This document shows, piece by piece, positions 7,619 to 15,547 of a stretch of 64,000 nt of DNA; positions within the stretch are counted from its first letter, which is position 1, and every line of letters starts with the position of its first letter. The notes below the pieces were generated by a model that had not been told where the DNA came from, made no database searches, and was given only the letters and a program-made list of their open reading frames with translations. The stretch spans positions 1 to 64,000 of the forward strand of contig JAEZJV010000086.1 in assembly GCA_023415635.1 (NCBI GenBank), read 5' to 3'. The DNA is from Bacillota bacterium (GTDB lineage: Bacteria; Bacillota; Clostridia; Lachnospirales; Lachnospiraceae). Made by a program: the position numbers and the translations under genes.

Positions 7619-8743
7619 ATGAATGATCAAACTGCACATGATGTGCTAGAGGACAAGTTTCGTGAGCTGATCGCTTTTGCCAACAGGCAAAAGGGTATCA
7701 TTGAAGCTGAAAAGGTTAATACGCTGATTAGTGAATTAAATTTAGATAATAACCAGATAGATAAAGTATATGAAAGACTGGAAGCTTATAATGTAGTCAT
7801 TTTAAGCAACAGTGAGGAGGAAGAGCCGACAGACGATATTCTCCTGGAGATGGATGAAGACCCCGATGACGCGCAATCCGAGGTCGAAGCCTTAGCCAGT
7901 TCCTCCTATTCCATGTCAGATGACCCTGTTCATCTCTATTTAAAGGAGATTGGTGGATACCCTTTGCTCACACTTGCAGATGAGGTAGAGCTTGCCAAGA
8001 AAATTGTTGACGGGGATGAAAATTCCAAAAAGCTGCTCGCTGAATCTAACCTAAGATTGGTAGTCAGTATCGCAAAACGATATGTCGGTAGAGGCCTCTC
8101 TTTTCTTGACCTGATACAGGAGGGGAACCTTGGCCTGATTAAGGCAGTCGAGAAATTTGATTATACGAAGGGTTATAAGTTCAGCACCTATGCCACCTGG
8201 TGGATCCGTCAGGCAATTACAAGGTCCATCGCTGATCAATCTCGTACCATAAGAATTCCTGTACATATGTCAGAGGTTATCAACAAGACCTATCGAGTAT
8301 CCCGTAACCTTCTACAGGAGCTTGGACGGGAACCTACCGAGCAGGAGCTGGCAGATGCCATGAGCCTCCCGATTGAAAAGGTTCGAGAAATTCTTAAGGT
8401 ATCTGCAGATCCAATCTCACTAGATACACCCATCGGAGAAGAGGATGACAGTCACCTTGGTGATTTTATTAGCGATGAATCTATGATGGGGCCGGAGGAT
8501 GCTGCCTCCTATTCCATCCTAAGAGATCAGATCACCAAGCTATTGGATACTCTGACTGACAGAGAGCAGCGCGTACTGATCCTTCGCTTCGGTCTTAAGG
8601 ACGGCAGGAGCCGTACCCTTGAAGAGGTTGGTAAGGAATTTAATGTTACCCGAGAACGTATCCGTCAGATCGAAGCGAAGGCTTTAAGAAAGCTCAGACA
8701 TCCCAGCCGTGCCAAGATGCTGAAGGGCTATGAAATAATTTGA
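7619..8743 (+). CDS. rpoD: RNA polymerase primary sigma factor RpoD/SigA
   Basis: A 374-residue sigma-70, the normal length for Firmicutes SigA. In order: a short region 1.1 (1-60); an acidic linker (about 65-95); region 1.2/2 with DPVHLYLKEIG and the -10 recognition and melting helix STYATWWIRQAITRSI; region 3; and region 4.2 with the -35-binding helix-turn-helix TLEEVGKEFNVTRERIRQIE. GGAGG precedes the ATG. In most Firmicutes rpoD follows dnaG; here it is the first gene of its own unit behind trpB2 and is probably cotranscribed with plsC 59 bp downstream. It could be a second group 1/2 sigma copy, but region 1.1 and the conserved regions argue for the primary factor. Confidence 0.93.
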   Translation: MNDQTAHDVLEDKFRELIAFANRQKGIIEAEKVNTLISELNLDNNQIDKVYERLEAYNVVILSNSEEEEPTDDILLEMDEDPDDAQSEVEALASSSYSMSDDPVHLYLKEIGGYPLLTLADEVELAKKIVDGDENSKKLLAESNLRLVVSIAKRYVGRGLSFLDLIQEGNLGLIKAVEKFDYTKGYKFSTYATWWIRQAITRSIADQSRTIRIPVHMSEVINKTYRVSRNLLQELGREPTEQELADAMSLPIEKVREILKVSADPISLDTPIGEEDDSHLGDFISDESMMGPEDAASYSILRDQITKLLDTLTDREQRVLILRFGLKDGRSRTLEEVGKEFNVTRERIRQIEAKALRKLRHPSRAKMLKGYEII

Positions 8744-8802
8744 TAAGCATCTACCTGTATAAGTTCAGATATTGTATAGGGTTTATAGAAGGGAGTTAAT
8801 GA

Positions 8803-9525
8803 ATGAGAATTGCATTGATGGTGCTTCGAAGCTTACTTAATCTACCCTATTGGTTGTTCCATATCGCACAGCTTTGTAATACCGAAAAATATGATGCTGC
8901 CACACGCTATGCCTACCTGCACAAGCTAGTACCAATCGTAAACCGGCGCGGCAGAGTGAAGGTCGTATGCCGCGGTATCGAGAACCTCCCTACAGAAACA
9001 GGATATGTTATGTTTCCGAATCATCAGGGGCTGTTTGACGCCCTTGCTTTTATAGAGACTCATGAACGCCCTTTGGTTACTGTTATGAAGAAGGAGGTAA
9101 AAGATACTATCCTTCTTAAGCAGGTCATCCAGCTGCTTCAGGCTGAAGTCATTGACCGGGAGGATATCAGACAATCCATGCAGGTTATCATGAATATGAC
9201 CCGTCGTGTGAAAAACGGTGAGAACTTCCTGATATTTGCCGAAGGAACCAGATCCAGAAACGGTAACCAGCTACTGGAATTCAAAGGCGGAAGCTTCAAA
9301 AGCGCGATTAATGCGAGATGCCCGATCGTACCTGTCGCCCTGGTTGATTCCTTTAAGCCTTTTGATATTAACAGTATAAGAAGAACCACCGTTCAGATTA
9401 TCTATCTGCAACCACTTTATTATGAGGATTATATGAATATGAAGTCTACCGAAATAGCAGAGCTGGTGGCTTCAAGAATTCAACAGACTATTAACGATGC
9501 CTTAGGTGTTCCTTCTGATCAATAA
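8803..9525 (+). CDS. plsC: 1-acyl-sn-glycerol-3-phosphate acyltransferase
   Basis: A 240-residue membrane-associated acyltransferase that esterifies lysophosphatidate to phosphatidate in phospholipid synthesis. The family motifs are all present: the catalytic H74-x4-D79 in NHQGLFD, the acceptor-binding FAEGTRS (145-151) and the late VPVALVDS block. A hydrophobic N-terminus (about 5-22) probably anchors it to the membrane. GGGAG precedes the ATG. No terminator separates it from rpoD, so the two probably share a transcript, which ends at the hairpin after this gene. Confidence 0.9.
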   Translation: MRIALMVLRSLLNLPYWLFHIAQLCNTEKYDAATRYAYLHKLVPIVNRRGRVKVVCRGIENLPTETGYVMFPNHQGLFDALAFIETHERPLVTVMKKEVKDTILLKQVIQLLQAEVIDREDIRQSMQVIMNMTRRVKNGENFLIFAEGTRSRNGNQLLEFKGGSFKSAINARCPIVPVALVDSFKPFDINSIRRTTVQIIYLQPLYYEDYMNMKSTEIAELVASRIQQTINDALGVPSDQ

Positions 9526-9545
9526 ATAATACCCACAGCAGTATA

Positions 9546-9593
9546 CCCGCCCGTTTACCTCAGCTTATGCAAAGGTAATTCCGGCGGGTTTTT
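9546..9593 (+). terminator. Terminator after plsC
   Basis: CCCGCC (9546-9551) pairs with GGCGGG (9583-9588), with an inner ACCT/AGGT pair, and TTTTT follows. Confidence 0.85.
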
Positions 9594-9643
9594 ACTTATC
9601 ATGTCATATTATGTAATATATTTACATTTGTATCTCAACATGG

Positions 9644-9672
9644 TTGATTTCCCTTCCCTATTCCTGTATAAT
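9644..9672 (+). promoter_or_regulatory. Promoter of the cell-wall hydrolase gene
   Basis: TTGATT (9644-9649), a 17-bp spacer and TATAAT (9667-9672), about 43 bp upstream of the start codon. Confidence 0.75.
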
Positions 9673-9714
9673 AGCCTTTAAATCACAAATCAAACTATTC
9701 AGAGGGAAAAGGGA

Positions 9715-10977
9715 ATGAATAAAAAAAAGAGAACCTTACTGACTACAATAGTTTTTTTGTCTGTTTTCTGGCTATCTGAAATTATGAATATACCACCTTT
9801 TTGGTTCTCCATGGAGCCCCAGGAACCGAAGAAGAAGGAAGCAGCACCCACACTGGTTGATGCTCCTGCACCTACAGATATCGATGATATTAATATATTT
9901 TCCTTCAGTACAACTGTTTCTACCGAGGATATGCAAGAGGAAGCAAAGAAAGCCCCCAGCCCCACTGAAGTACCGAAAGCAATTGTCGGGCCGGAGGAGG
10001 CTGCTGCTGCAAGCTCCAAAGAACATCCGAAGGTTGATATGACCAAGTTGAAGGAAAGCTCGCTCTATGCTGATATAGGGATCTCTGTCGCCAGTGATTT
10101 TGTTAATATCAGAGAGGCTGCCTCTACTGAAAGCGAGATCCTCGGAAAGCTTTATAAAGATTCTGCCGCCAAAATCCTAAAAACCCAGGACGAATGGTAT
10201 TATGTGGAATCCGGCAGTGTAAGGGGATACGTCAGCTCAGAATTCATAAAGACTCATATCTCTGATGCTGAATTAATCGAGCACTATGGTGAACAGAGCA
10301 TCCAGGTTGATACGGATGGTCTGAATGTCAGAAAAGACCGTGATAAGACATCAGATAGGTTGGATGTTGTCTATCGAGGTGAGGTCTATCCTGTGCTGGA
10401 AACAGATGAGGAATGGGTAAAAATCAACATACCTGACAATAAGATTACCGGCTATGTTCTTCGGGAATATGTCGAGATGACCGTAAAGTTCAAGAAAGCG
10501 ATATCCAAGGAAGAAGAAGCAGAGCTGCTACAGCTACAGGCCGAGGAAAGGGCAAAGGAAGAGACTACCATCAAGCAGCAGGAGGGTGTTGATTACACCA
10601 ATTCTGAGCTTAAGCTGCTGACCTGTCTGGTACATGCAGAAGCCGGAACCCAATCCTATGAAGGCAAATTGGCTGTTGCGAATATTGTTCTAAATCGCAT
10701 GAAATCCTCCAAGTATCCCGACAGTATGAAGTCTGTCATCTATCAGCCCGGTCAATTCTCGGTGGCCCGGAGCGGTTCTCTTGAAAAACAGCTGAACAAC
10801 TATGACAACTACTGTTCCTGGTCTCAGAAGCTTTCCATTAAGGCGGCAAAGGCGGCTTTGACAGGATCCAATAATATCGGCTCCCGCCTCTATTTTCATT
10901 CCTATCATTCCGCGGTCCGAAAGGGCTATAATAAAAAGAAAAGTGCCGTGAAGATTGACGATCAATTATTCTGGTAA
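9715..10977 (+). CDS. Secreted SH3-domain cell wall hydrolase (SleB/CwlJ-type catalytic domain)
   Basis: A 420-residue exported protein. After an N-terminal hydrophobic segment (8-30) comes a Pro/Glu/Ala-rich linker (35-105), two bacterial SH3 domains (about 122-178, FVNIREAASTESEILGKL; about 195-255, GLNVRKDRD), a Glu-rich coiled coil (260-288) and a Hydrolase_2 domain (298-420). The catalytic Glu is E309 in LVHAEAGTQSYEGKLAVANI, as in SleB/CwlJ lytic transglycosylases that cleave cortex or vegetative peptidoglycan. The SH3 repeats probably bind wall peptides. Because the promoter looks like sigma-A, a vegetative autolysin is as likely as a germination enzyme. It is a single gene between terminators. 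Confidence 0.88.
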   Translation: MNKKKRTLLTTIVFLSVFWLSEIMNIPPFWFSMEPQEPKKKEAAPTLVDAPAPTDIDDINIFSFSTTVSTEDMQEEAKKAPSPTEVPKAIVGPEEAAAASSKEHPKVDMTKLKESSLYADIGISVASDFVNIREAASTESEILGKLYKDSAAKILKTQDEWYYVESGSVRGYVSSEFIKTHISDAELIEHYGEQSIQVDTDGLNVRKDRDKTSDRLDVVYRGEVYPVLETDEEWVKINIPDNKITGYVLREYVEMTVKFKKAISKEEEAELLQLQAEERAKEETTIKQQEGVDYTNSELKLLTCLVHAEAGTQSYEGKLAVANIVLNRMKSSKYPDSMKSVIYQPGQFSVARSGSLEKQLNNYDNYCSWSQKLSIKAAKAALTGSNNIGSRLYFHSYHSAVRKGYNKKKSAVKIDDQLFW

Positions 10978-11003
10978 GAGTCAAATGACCAAAATCTTTC
11001 AGT

Positions 11004-11049
11004 CATAAGCTGAGGGCTGCCGTAAATATACGGCAGCCCTCAGCTTATG
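11004..11049. terminator. Perfect 21-bp hairpin between convergent genes
   Basis: The arms at 11004-11024 and 11029-11049 are perfect reverse complements with a 4-nt loop (core GAGGGCTGCCGTA). There is no T-run on either side, so termination may be factor-assisted or depend on the stem alone. It separates the hydrolase gene from the PFK gene. Confidence 0.7.
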
Positions 11050-11082
11050 GTGATCATCCATTTTATTTATGTTATCCTACAA

Positions 11083-12303
11083 TTAATATAACTTGATCTG
11101 AAGCGGAATACCGTTCTGGTATTTCACATTTGTCTCTCCCTGAATCAATGGCTTCATATATGCGATTAGCTCATTCGTCACATCATGCCCATCCGGAGTA
11201 ATCCAATCCATAGGTACCACCTTTTCATGGTTTGCAACCTCATTGACAGGAACGGAAATAAACTCTACCCGGTAGGGATCGTCGCTAAGTCTCTTGATTG
11301 CAGCCATTCTTCCAGTCTCACCGCCTAAGGCACAGCTCAGTGCCTTCTGACCTAGCATCAGGGATTCGGTGATATCTGTCTCGCTGGCAATATGGGCAGC
11401 TGCTCTCTGCATCAGGTTAAGCTCGATGGAACGAACCTTACAGCCAATCTCGTTACGGATAAGCTGTTCCAGTGCCCGTGCTGCTCCTGCAATGTACTTA
11501 TGCCCGAAATTATCCACAGCACCGCTGGACATCTGGTCTGATACGTAATTGCCTGCGCTGTCCTTAATCCCTTCACTGACTGCCACAAGGATTCCAGGCT
11601 TTACTGCCAATTTCTCTCTCACATCATTAATAAACCTGGCATTATCAAAGTCCTTCTCGCAAAGGTAAATCAGGTCCGCTCCCGAACCGCCGTTAAGTCT
11701 GGAAAGTGCTGCCGAAGCAGTCAACCAGCCGGCGTTCCTTCCCATAATCTCAACAACTGTAACCGCCGGGATATCATATGCACCGATGTCACAAGCCAGC
11801 TCAGAAATTGTGGTTGCAATATATTTTGCCGCAGATCCGAAGCCGGGGCTATGGTCGGTAAGATTCAAATCATTATCTATTGTCTTCGGAGCTCCCATGA
11901 TAATGAAATCATGGTTATTTAGGCTGCAATATTCGGAAAGCTTATCCACAGTATCCATGGAATCATTGCCACCGATATAAATAAAATACTTGATTTCATA
12001 TTTATAAAAAGTTTCGATGATTTTCTTATAAGGTTCTTCATCCTTACGCCAATCCTTCATCTTGTAACGACAGGTACCAAGTGCAGAAGATGGAGTATAC
12101 ATCAGTGTATCCATCGCCTTAGTATCTCTGACAATATCATTTAAGTCAATCAGCTGATCCTTGATTGCCCCCTCGATACCATTTTTCGATCCATATACCT
12201 TATCTACTTTTCCGCTTGCACGGACTCCCTGAAGTACTCCGGTTAACGTTGCATTAATCGCAGCAGTAGGTCCTCCGGACTGTGCTACCAGCAAATTATT
12301 CAT
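11083..12303 (-). CDS. pfp: 6-phosphofructokinase, pyrophosphate-dependent type
   Basis: Phosphorylates fructose 6-phosphate to fructose 1,6-bisphosphate in glycolysis. The 406 residues exceed the about 320 of bacterial ATP-PFK. Two positions point to pyrophosphate as donor: GGNDS (111-115) in place of the ATP-type GGDGS, and PKTIDND (139-145) with the Lys that is Gly in ATP enzymes. D143 is the catalytic base. MGRNAGWLTA (187-196) is the F6P-binding motif. PPi-type enzymes are reversible and common in clostridia. GGND rather than GGDD is a minor variant. AAGGAGG just upstream of the ATG supports the start. It is a single gene. Confidence 0.88.
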   Translation of the reverse strand: MNNLLVAQSGGPTAAINATLTGVLQGVRASGKVDKVYGSKNGIEGAIKDQLIDLNDIVRDTKAMDTLMYTPSSALGTCRYKMKDWRKDEEPYKKIIETFYKYEIKYFIYIGGNDSMDTVDKLSEYCSLNNHDFIIMGAPKTIDNDLNLTDHSPGFGSAAKYIATTISELACDIGAYDIPAVTVVEIMGRNAGWLTASAALSRLNGGSGADLIYLCEKDFDNARFINDVREKLAVKPGILVAVSEGIKDSAGNYVSDQMSSGAVDNFGHKYIAGAARALEQLIRNEIGCKVRSIELNLMQRAAAHIASETDITESLMLGQKALSCALGGETGRMAAIKRLSDDPYRVEFISVPVNEVANHEKVVPMDWITPDGHDVTNELIAYMKPLIQGETNVKYQNGIPLQIKLY

Positions 12304-12410
12304 TTGATTTCCTCCTTAACAGGTTGTTAAATAATCAAAAACTTTTTATCCTATTCTAGCATGCATATGGTTAATTAGTCAAGTCACTAAACCAATTCCT
12401 GCCACCATAT

Positions 12411-12755
12411 TTAGAAGTTACTTCCATTCCATCCCCAATGTTCAACCTCAGTATAGGTTATATAAATACAATCCGCCGAAATATCCAGCTCTTCCTTAAG
12501 AATAGCGGTAATTGTGCCTGTCAGCTTCTGATAAGCCTCCTTTGTGGATTTACCAAATAATTTGACCTCTACAAAAGCCATAGGCTTCCTATCTGAACCC
12601 TTAAAATAGAGTGAACAGTTCTCCTCAAAGGAAACCATAAGCCAATGCTCTGACTTACCGGGGATCAGTTCTATCGCCTTTCCAAATTTCTGCTTTATAC
12701 TTTCTTCCTTTTCCTTAGATAAACTAATGGAAACCTTTGTATTGATATATGGCAT
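12411..12755 (-). CDS. MIF-like tautomerase family protein
   Basis: A 114-residue homologue of macrophage migration inhibitory factor. The start is the second of two adjacent ATGs: it has AAGGAG at 6 nt, and removal of Met leaves Pro at the N-terminus (MPYINTKV), the catalytic base of the tautomerase superfamily. The C-terminal block ISADCIYITYTEV...GWNGSNF closely matches the MIF end (IxPDRVYINYYDM...GWNNSTF), including the beta-strand and Trp region that form the trimer. Bacterial members are usually phenylpyruvate or other keto-enol tautomerases of unknown physiological role. It has its own promoter. Confidence 0.85.
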   Translation of the reverse strand: MPYINTKVSISLSKEKEESIKQKFGKAIELIPGKSEHWLMVSFEENCSLYFKGSDRKPMAFVEVKLFGKSTKEAYQKLTGTITAILKEELDISADCIYITYTEVEHWGWNGSNF

Positions 12756-12804
12756 CATATACTCCTTTCAAGCATATATACTTTATAATTCTCTTACAAA
12801 GTAT

Positions 12805-12833
12805 ACTGTATTCATTATCAAGTGGTTTGTCAA
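12805..12833 (-). promoter_or_regulatory. Promoter of the MIF-like gene
   Basis: Read leftward: TTGACA (12828-12833), a 17-bp spacer and TACAGT (12805-12810), about 50 bp upstream of the start. Confidence 0.65.
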
Positions 12834-12899
12834 GAGACAACCCTGAGAGGAAAGAAAGGTAATAAGGAGATTAGCTTCTCTAATATAGACATAGAAATA

Positions 12900-12942
12900 C
12901 CCCTACAAAGGAATGATCATCTGTCAATATCCTATATAGGGG
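12900..12942 (-). terminator. Hairpin downstream of folT
   Basis: CCCCTA/TAGGGG with an inner AGGA/TCCT helix and small symmetric internal loops, 50 bp past the folT stop codon. On the minus strand TATTTCT follows, so it is a weak intrinsic terminator. Confidence 0.5.
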
Positions 12943-12993
12943 CAGCATATCAGATACAAGCATTTGTTCCTAATTCATTATTCCAGGATCACC

Positions 12994-13554
12994 TTATGCA
13001 TTCTTGCTCCGAAACAGCCTCACTACTCCGCTTGCCTCCACTCCCTTAATCAGCAGATACAAAAGGAGGGTCTCCACAGGCAGTAGCGCAATCTTAATCA
13101 GTCTTTCGGAAAGAAATATCAGGAATGCCTTTCCGTATAGGATCGTTAGCCAGTAAGTATCCAGCAGCAGGGTAATAAAAATCAGGCTAATTACATTCGC
13201 GAGAAAAATTCTAAGCAGACTGAGCGGCTTCTTATAAAGCATTAGTCCGTAAACAAGTCCTTTCAGAATGGCACTCAGCGTGAAACCAAAAAAGAAAGGT
13301 CCTGTCGGTTTCAGGATAAAGGTCAATACGTCTAAAACTCCTCCGAAGATTGCTCCTACAACCGGCCCGAACATATAAAATAAGAATTCGTTGGGCAGGA
13401 AAGTAAAGCCAATTTTTAAAGAGTTGCCTATCATAAAGGTAAAATAAGTACCGATGATGATAGAAACCGCTCCAAGCATTGCCGTCAGAGTGATACACCT
13501 TATGCTGCTAAGCTCCTGTAGGGACGATTTGAATATAGCTGTAAATTTGGTCAT
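12994..13554 (-). CDS. folT: ECF transporter S component, folate type
   Basis: A 186-residue integral membrane protein with about six transmembrane helices, the size and pattern of an ECF substrate-binding (S) subunit. In group II ECF transporters such subunits share a common EcfAA'T energising module encoded elsewhere. The substrate is inferred mainly from the tetrahydrofolate riboswitch directly upstream, which classically controls folT. Residues 26-60 (AMLGAVSIIIGTYF, IGFTFLPNEFLFYMFGP) match the conserved membrane core of the family. AAAGGAGG precedes the ATG. Expected role: uptake of folates when intracellular tetrahydrofolate is low. Confidence 0.88.
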   Translation of the reverse strand: MTKFTAIFKSSLQELSSIRCITLTAMLGAVSIIIGTYFTFMIGNSLKIGFTFLPNEFLFYMFGPVVGAIFGGVLDVLTFILKPTGPFFFGFTLSAILKGLVYGLMLYKKPLSLLRIFLANVISLIFITLLLDTYWLTILYGKAFLIFLSERLIKIALLPVETLLLYLLIKGVEASGVVRLFRSKNA

Positions 13555-13592
13555 AAAAAATTACCTCCTTTGCAGACCTTTTACTACAAAAG

Positions 13593-13665
13593 AGATAAAA
13601 TCAAATTGGCATGACAGTCTGGAGGATCCCATGTAGCTGCCATGCATTCGAATATTTGATTATCT
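13593..13665 (-). promoter_or_regulatory. Strong hairpin between the riboswitch and folT
   Basis: Outer arms AGATAATCAAAT / ATTTGATTTTATCT and inner arms GCATGGCAG / CTGTCATGC (one G-U) form a long stem between the aptamer and the Shine-Dalgarno. CTTTTG follows, a weak U-tract. It is the likely expression platform: a terminator, or a structure that exchanges with the aptamer's 3' arm. Pairing seen by eye; the mechanism is inferred. Confidence 0.55.
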
Positions 13666-13671
13666 TATTGT

Positions 13672-13769
13672 AGCAGCGGGATGCGGACCGTGTACCGCAA
13701 GTTAACCTTTTCGTCCGATTGACAACTCCCTGTTCAACCAGCACTTAACGCACATGATCCTACTCTGCT
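13672..13769 (-). ncRNA. Tetrahydrofolate (THF) riboswitch
   Basis: The leader of folT matches the THF aptamer consensus in order: closing helix AGCAG/CTGCT, the GAGTAG...GCGTTAAGTG block, a GGGAGTTGTC-type segment with ACGAAAAGG, and the 3' GCGG...GTCCGCATCCCGC block. This RNA class binds reduced folates and normally represses folT or folE when folate is plentiful. Position directly upstream of an ECF S subunit fits. Confidence 0.88.
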
Positions 13770-13791
13770 TCTATTATTTTTTAGTATCCTA

Positions 13792-13819
13792 AGTATAGCA
13801 CAGGATATAAATTTTACAA
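13792..13819 (-). promoter_or_regulatory. Promoter of the folT transcript
   Basis: Read leftward: TTGTAA (13814-13819), a 16-bp spacer, and TATACT (13792-13797) preceded by TGC, making an extended -10. The predicted start is about 15-20 nt upstream of the riboswitch aptamer. Confidence 0.7.
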
Positions 13820-13844
13820 GTACCAATATAGATAAATATTAAAA

Positions 13845-14618
13845 CTAATTACCGCATTCAATACTGATCTCATTGAACTTCTCCAGGATGGAGTCAATCG
13901 CAATTGCCTTCTTTTCCTCCTCTGCTTTATCGATTACGATTTCCCCCTGATGCATCATAATTAATCTGGTCCCATACTCTACAGCGTAACGGAGGTTATG
14001 GGTTACCATGATTGTAGTCAGGCTCTTTTCCCTTACTACCTGATCCGTCAGCTGCATAATCAGCTCCGCCGTCTTCGGATCCAGAGCAGCGGTATGCTCG
14101 TCAAGAATCAGGAATTCAATCGGAGTCATTGTTGCCATCAGAAGAGCCATAGCCTGTCTTTGACCTCCCGAAAGAGAACCGACAGGCACCTGAAGCTTAT
14201 CCTCCAATCCAAGGTTAAGAGAACGAAGGCTTTCCCGGTAAAAATCAATGCGCTTTTTATCTGTTCCTCTCGTGAGATTGAAGCTCTTTCCCTTATGATC
14301 AGCCAGAGACATGTTTTCCAGGATTGTCATCGTGGGACAGGTACCCATGGCAGGATTCTGGTAGACACGTCCGATGCGTCTCTGCCGCTGAAATTCAGGC
14401 ATAGCCGTAATATCCTCTTCTCCGATCCTGATGGAACCCTGATCGATGGGGATGCTGCCGCAGATTATATTAAGCATGGAGGTCTTTCCGGAACCATTGC
14501 TTCCGACTACCGAGACAAATTCACCGTCCTGTACCTTCAGGCAGAAATTATTGAACAGACACATTTCGTTCACCGTACCGGGGTTATAATATTTATTGAT
14601 ATTCATCAGCTCAAGCAT
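13845..14618 (-). CDS. trpZ: ABC transporter ATPase, predicted tryptophan importer
   Basis: A 257-residue ATP-binding subunit: Walker A GSNGSGKTS (39-47), signature LSGGQRQA, Walker B LILDEHTAALDP and H-loop VTHN. The residue after the catalytic Glu is His where Pro is usual (LDEH rather than LDEP), as in other members of this importer subfamily. It overlaps the permease gene by 8 bp and is the last gene of the substrate-binding/permease/ATPase operon. The tryptophan assignment rests on the Trp-type T-box in front of the operon and on the known trpXYZ systems, not on this protein itself. Confidence 0.82.
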   Translation of the reverse strand: MLELMNINKYYNPGTVNEMCLFNNFCLKVQDGEFVSVVGSNGSGKTSMLNIICGSIPIDQGSIRIGEEDITAMPEFQRQRRIGRVYQNPAMGTCPTMTILENMSLADHKGKSFNLTRGTDKKRIDFYRESLRSLNLGLEDKLQVPVGSLSGGQRQAMALLMATMTPIEFLILDEHTAALDPKTAELIMQLTDQVVREKSLTTIMVTHNLRYAVEYGTRLIMMHQGEIVIDKAEEEKKAIAIDSILEKFNEISIECGN

Positions 14619-15510
14619 TGGTCTTCACCCTCCTCTTACGGTCATTACTTAATATCAGAATGATCAGGAACAGTACCGCAGTAATCAGCTTCAGATCGGA
14701 AGCAGCCATACCGCAGGCGATGGCTATGGCAACACAGGCCTTGTATATGATCGCTCCAAGCACGACTGCGCTTGTTGCCTTAAGGAATGAAACCTTTTTA
14801 AACACATTGGAACCGATGATAACACTGGCAAGACCTATTACGATAGTTCCGGTACCGATGGAAATCTCAAAAAAGCCACTTTTCTGAGTGTAGACACATC
14901 CGGCCAGTGCGACAAATGCATTGGCTATCGCTAATCCGACAATCTTTACCAGACCTTTATCCTTAGCGAGGGAGGTGACAACCGTATCATTGTCACCCAC
15001 CGCCCGTAGGATATAGCCGGATTTTGTCTTCAAATAAATATCCAGTAAAAGCTTCATGATAATCACGATAATCAGAAGGACAGTAACCTTTACATAAGGC
15101 TTAAAAGCCTTTGTTATAAAAGAAGACAGAAATTCATTCTCAAATATTGTTTCCTTAGAGAATATCGGCAGGTTGGCCTTTCCGGCAATCCTTAAATTCA
15201 GTGAGTATAAAGCCGTCATCATGATGATACCGGACAGCAGATCCCTTACCTTCAGCTTCACATGAATGAGTCCGGTTAAAACTCCTGCAACTGCTCCTAT
15301 CAGGAAGGAAATCGGAAGTGTAAGCAGAGGATTCACCCCTGCGATAATTAAAACCGCGGTCACGGCACCACCCAAAGGAAAAGTTCCGTCCACCGAAAGA
15401 TCCGGGAAATCTAAGATTTTATATGTTATGTATACTCCCAATGCCATAATGGCATATACAAGACCTTCTTCAAAAATACCGCGTACTATCGACAGGATCG
15501 CATCCATCAT
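14611..15510 (-). CDS. trpY: ABC transporter permease, predicted tryptophan importer
   Basis: A 299-residue membrane protein with about 8-9 helices, of the branched-chain-type permease family (BPD_transp_2-like) that pairs with ABC_sub_bind lipoproteins. GGAGG lies 6 nt before the first of two adjacent ATGs. It is 37 bp downstream of the substrate-binding protein gene and overlaps the ATPase gene by 8 bp, so translation is probably coupled. Predicted membrane channel for tryptophan; specificity is inferred from the operon's T-box. Confidence 0.82.
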   Translation of the reverse strand: MMDAILSIVRGIFEEGLVYAIMALGVYITYKILDFPDLSVDGTFPLGGAVTAVLIIAGVNPLLTLPISFLIGAVAGVLTGLIHVKLKVRDLLSGIIMMTALYSLNLRIAGKANLPIFSKETIFENEFLSSFITKAFKPYVKVTVLLIIVIIMKLLLDIYLKTKSGYILRAVGDNDTVVTSLAKDKGLVKIVGLAIANAFVALAGCVYTQKSGFFEISIGTGTIVIGLASVIIGSNVFKKVSFLKATSAVVLGAIIYKACVAIAIACGMAASDLKLITAVLFLIILILSNDRKRRVKTNA

Positions 15511-15547
15511 GCCCTACCTCCAAAATTCATTCTAAGCTACATTATCT

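Noticed and set aside
12822..13049. Plus-strand frame of 75 codons
   Set aside because: Overlaps the promoter region of the MIF-like gene and the end of folT; no family and no spaced Shine-Dalgarno.
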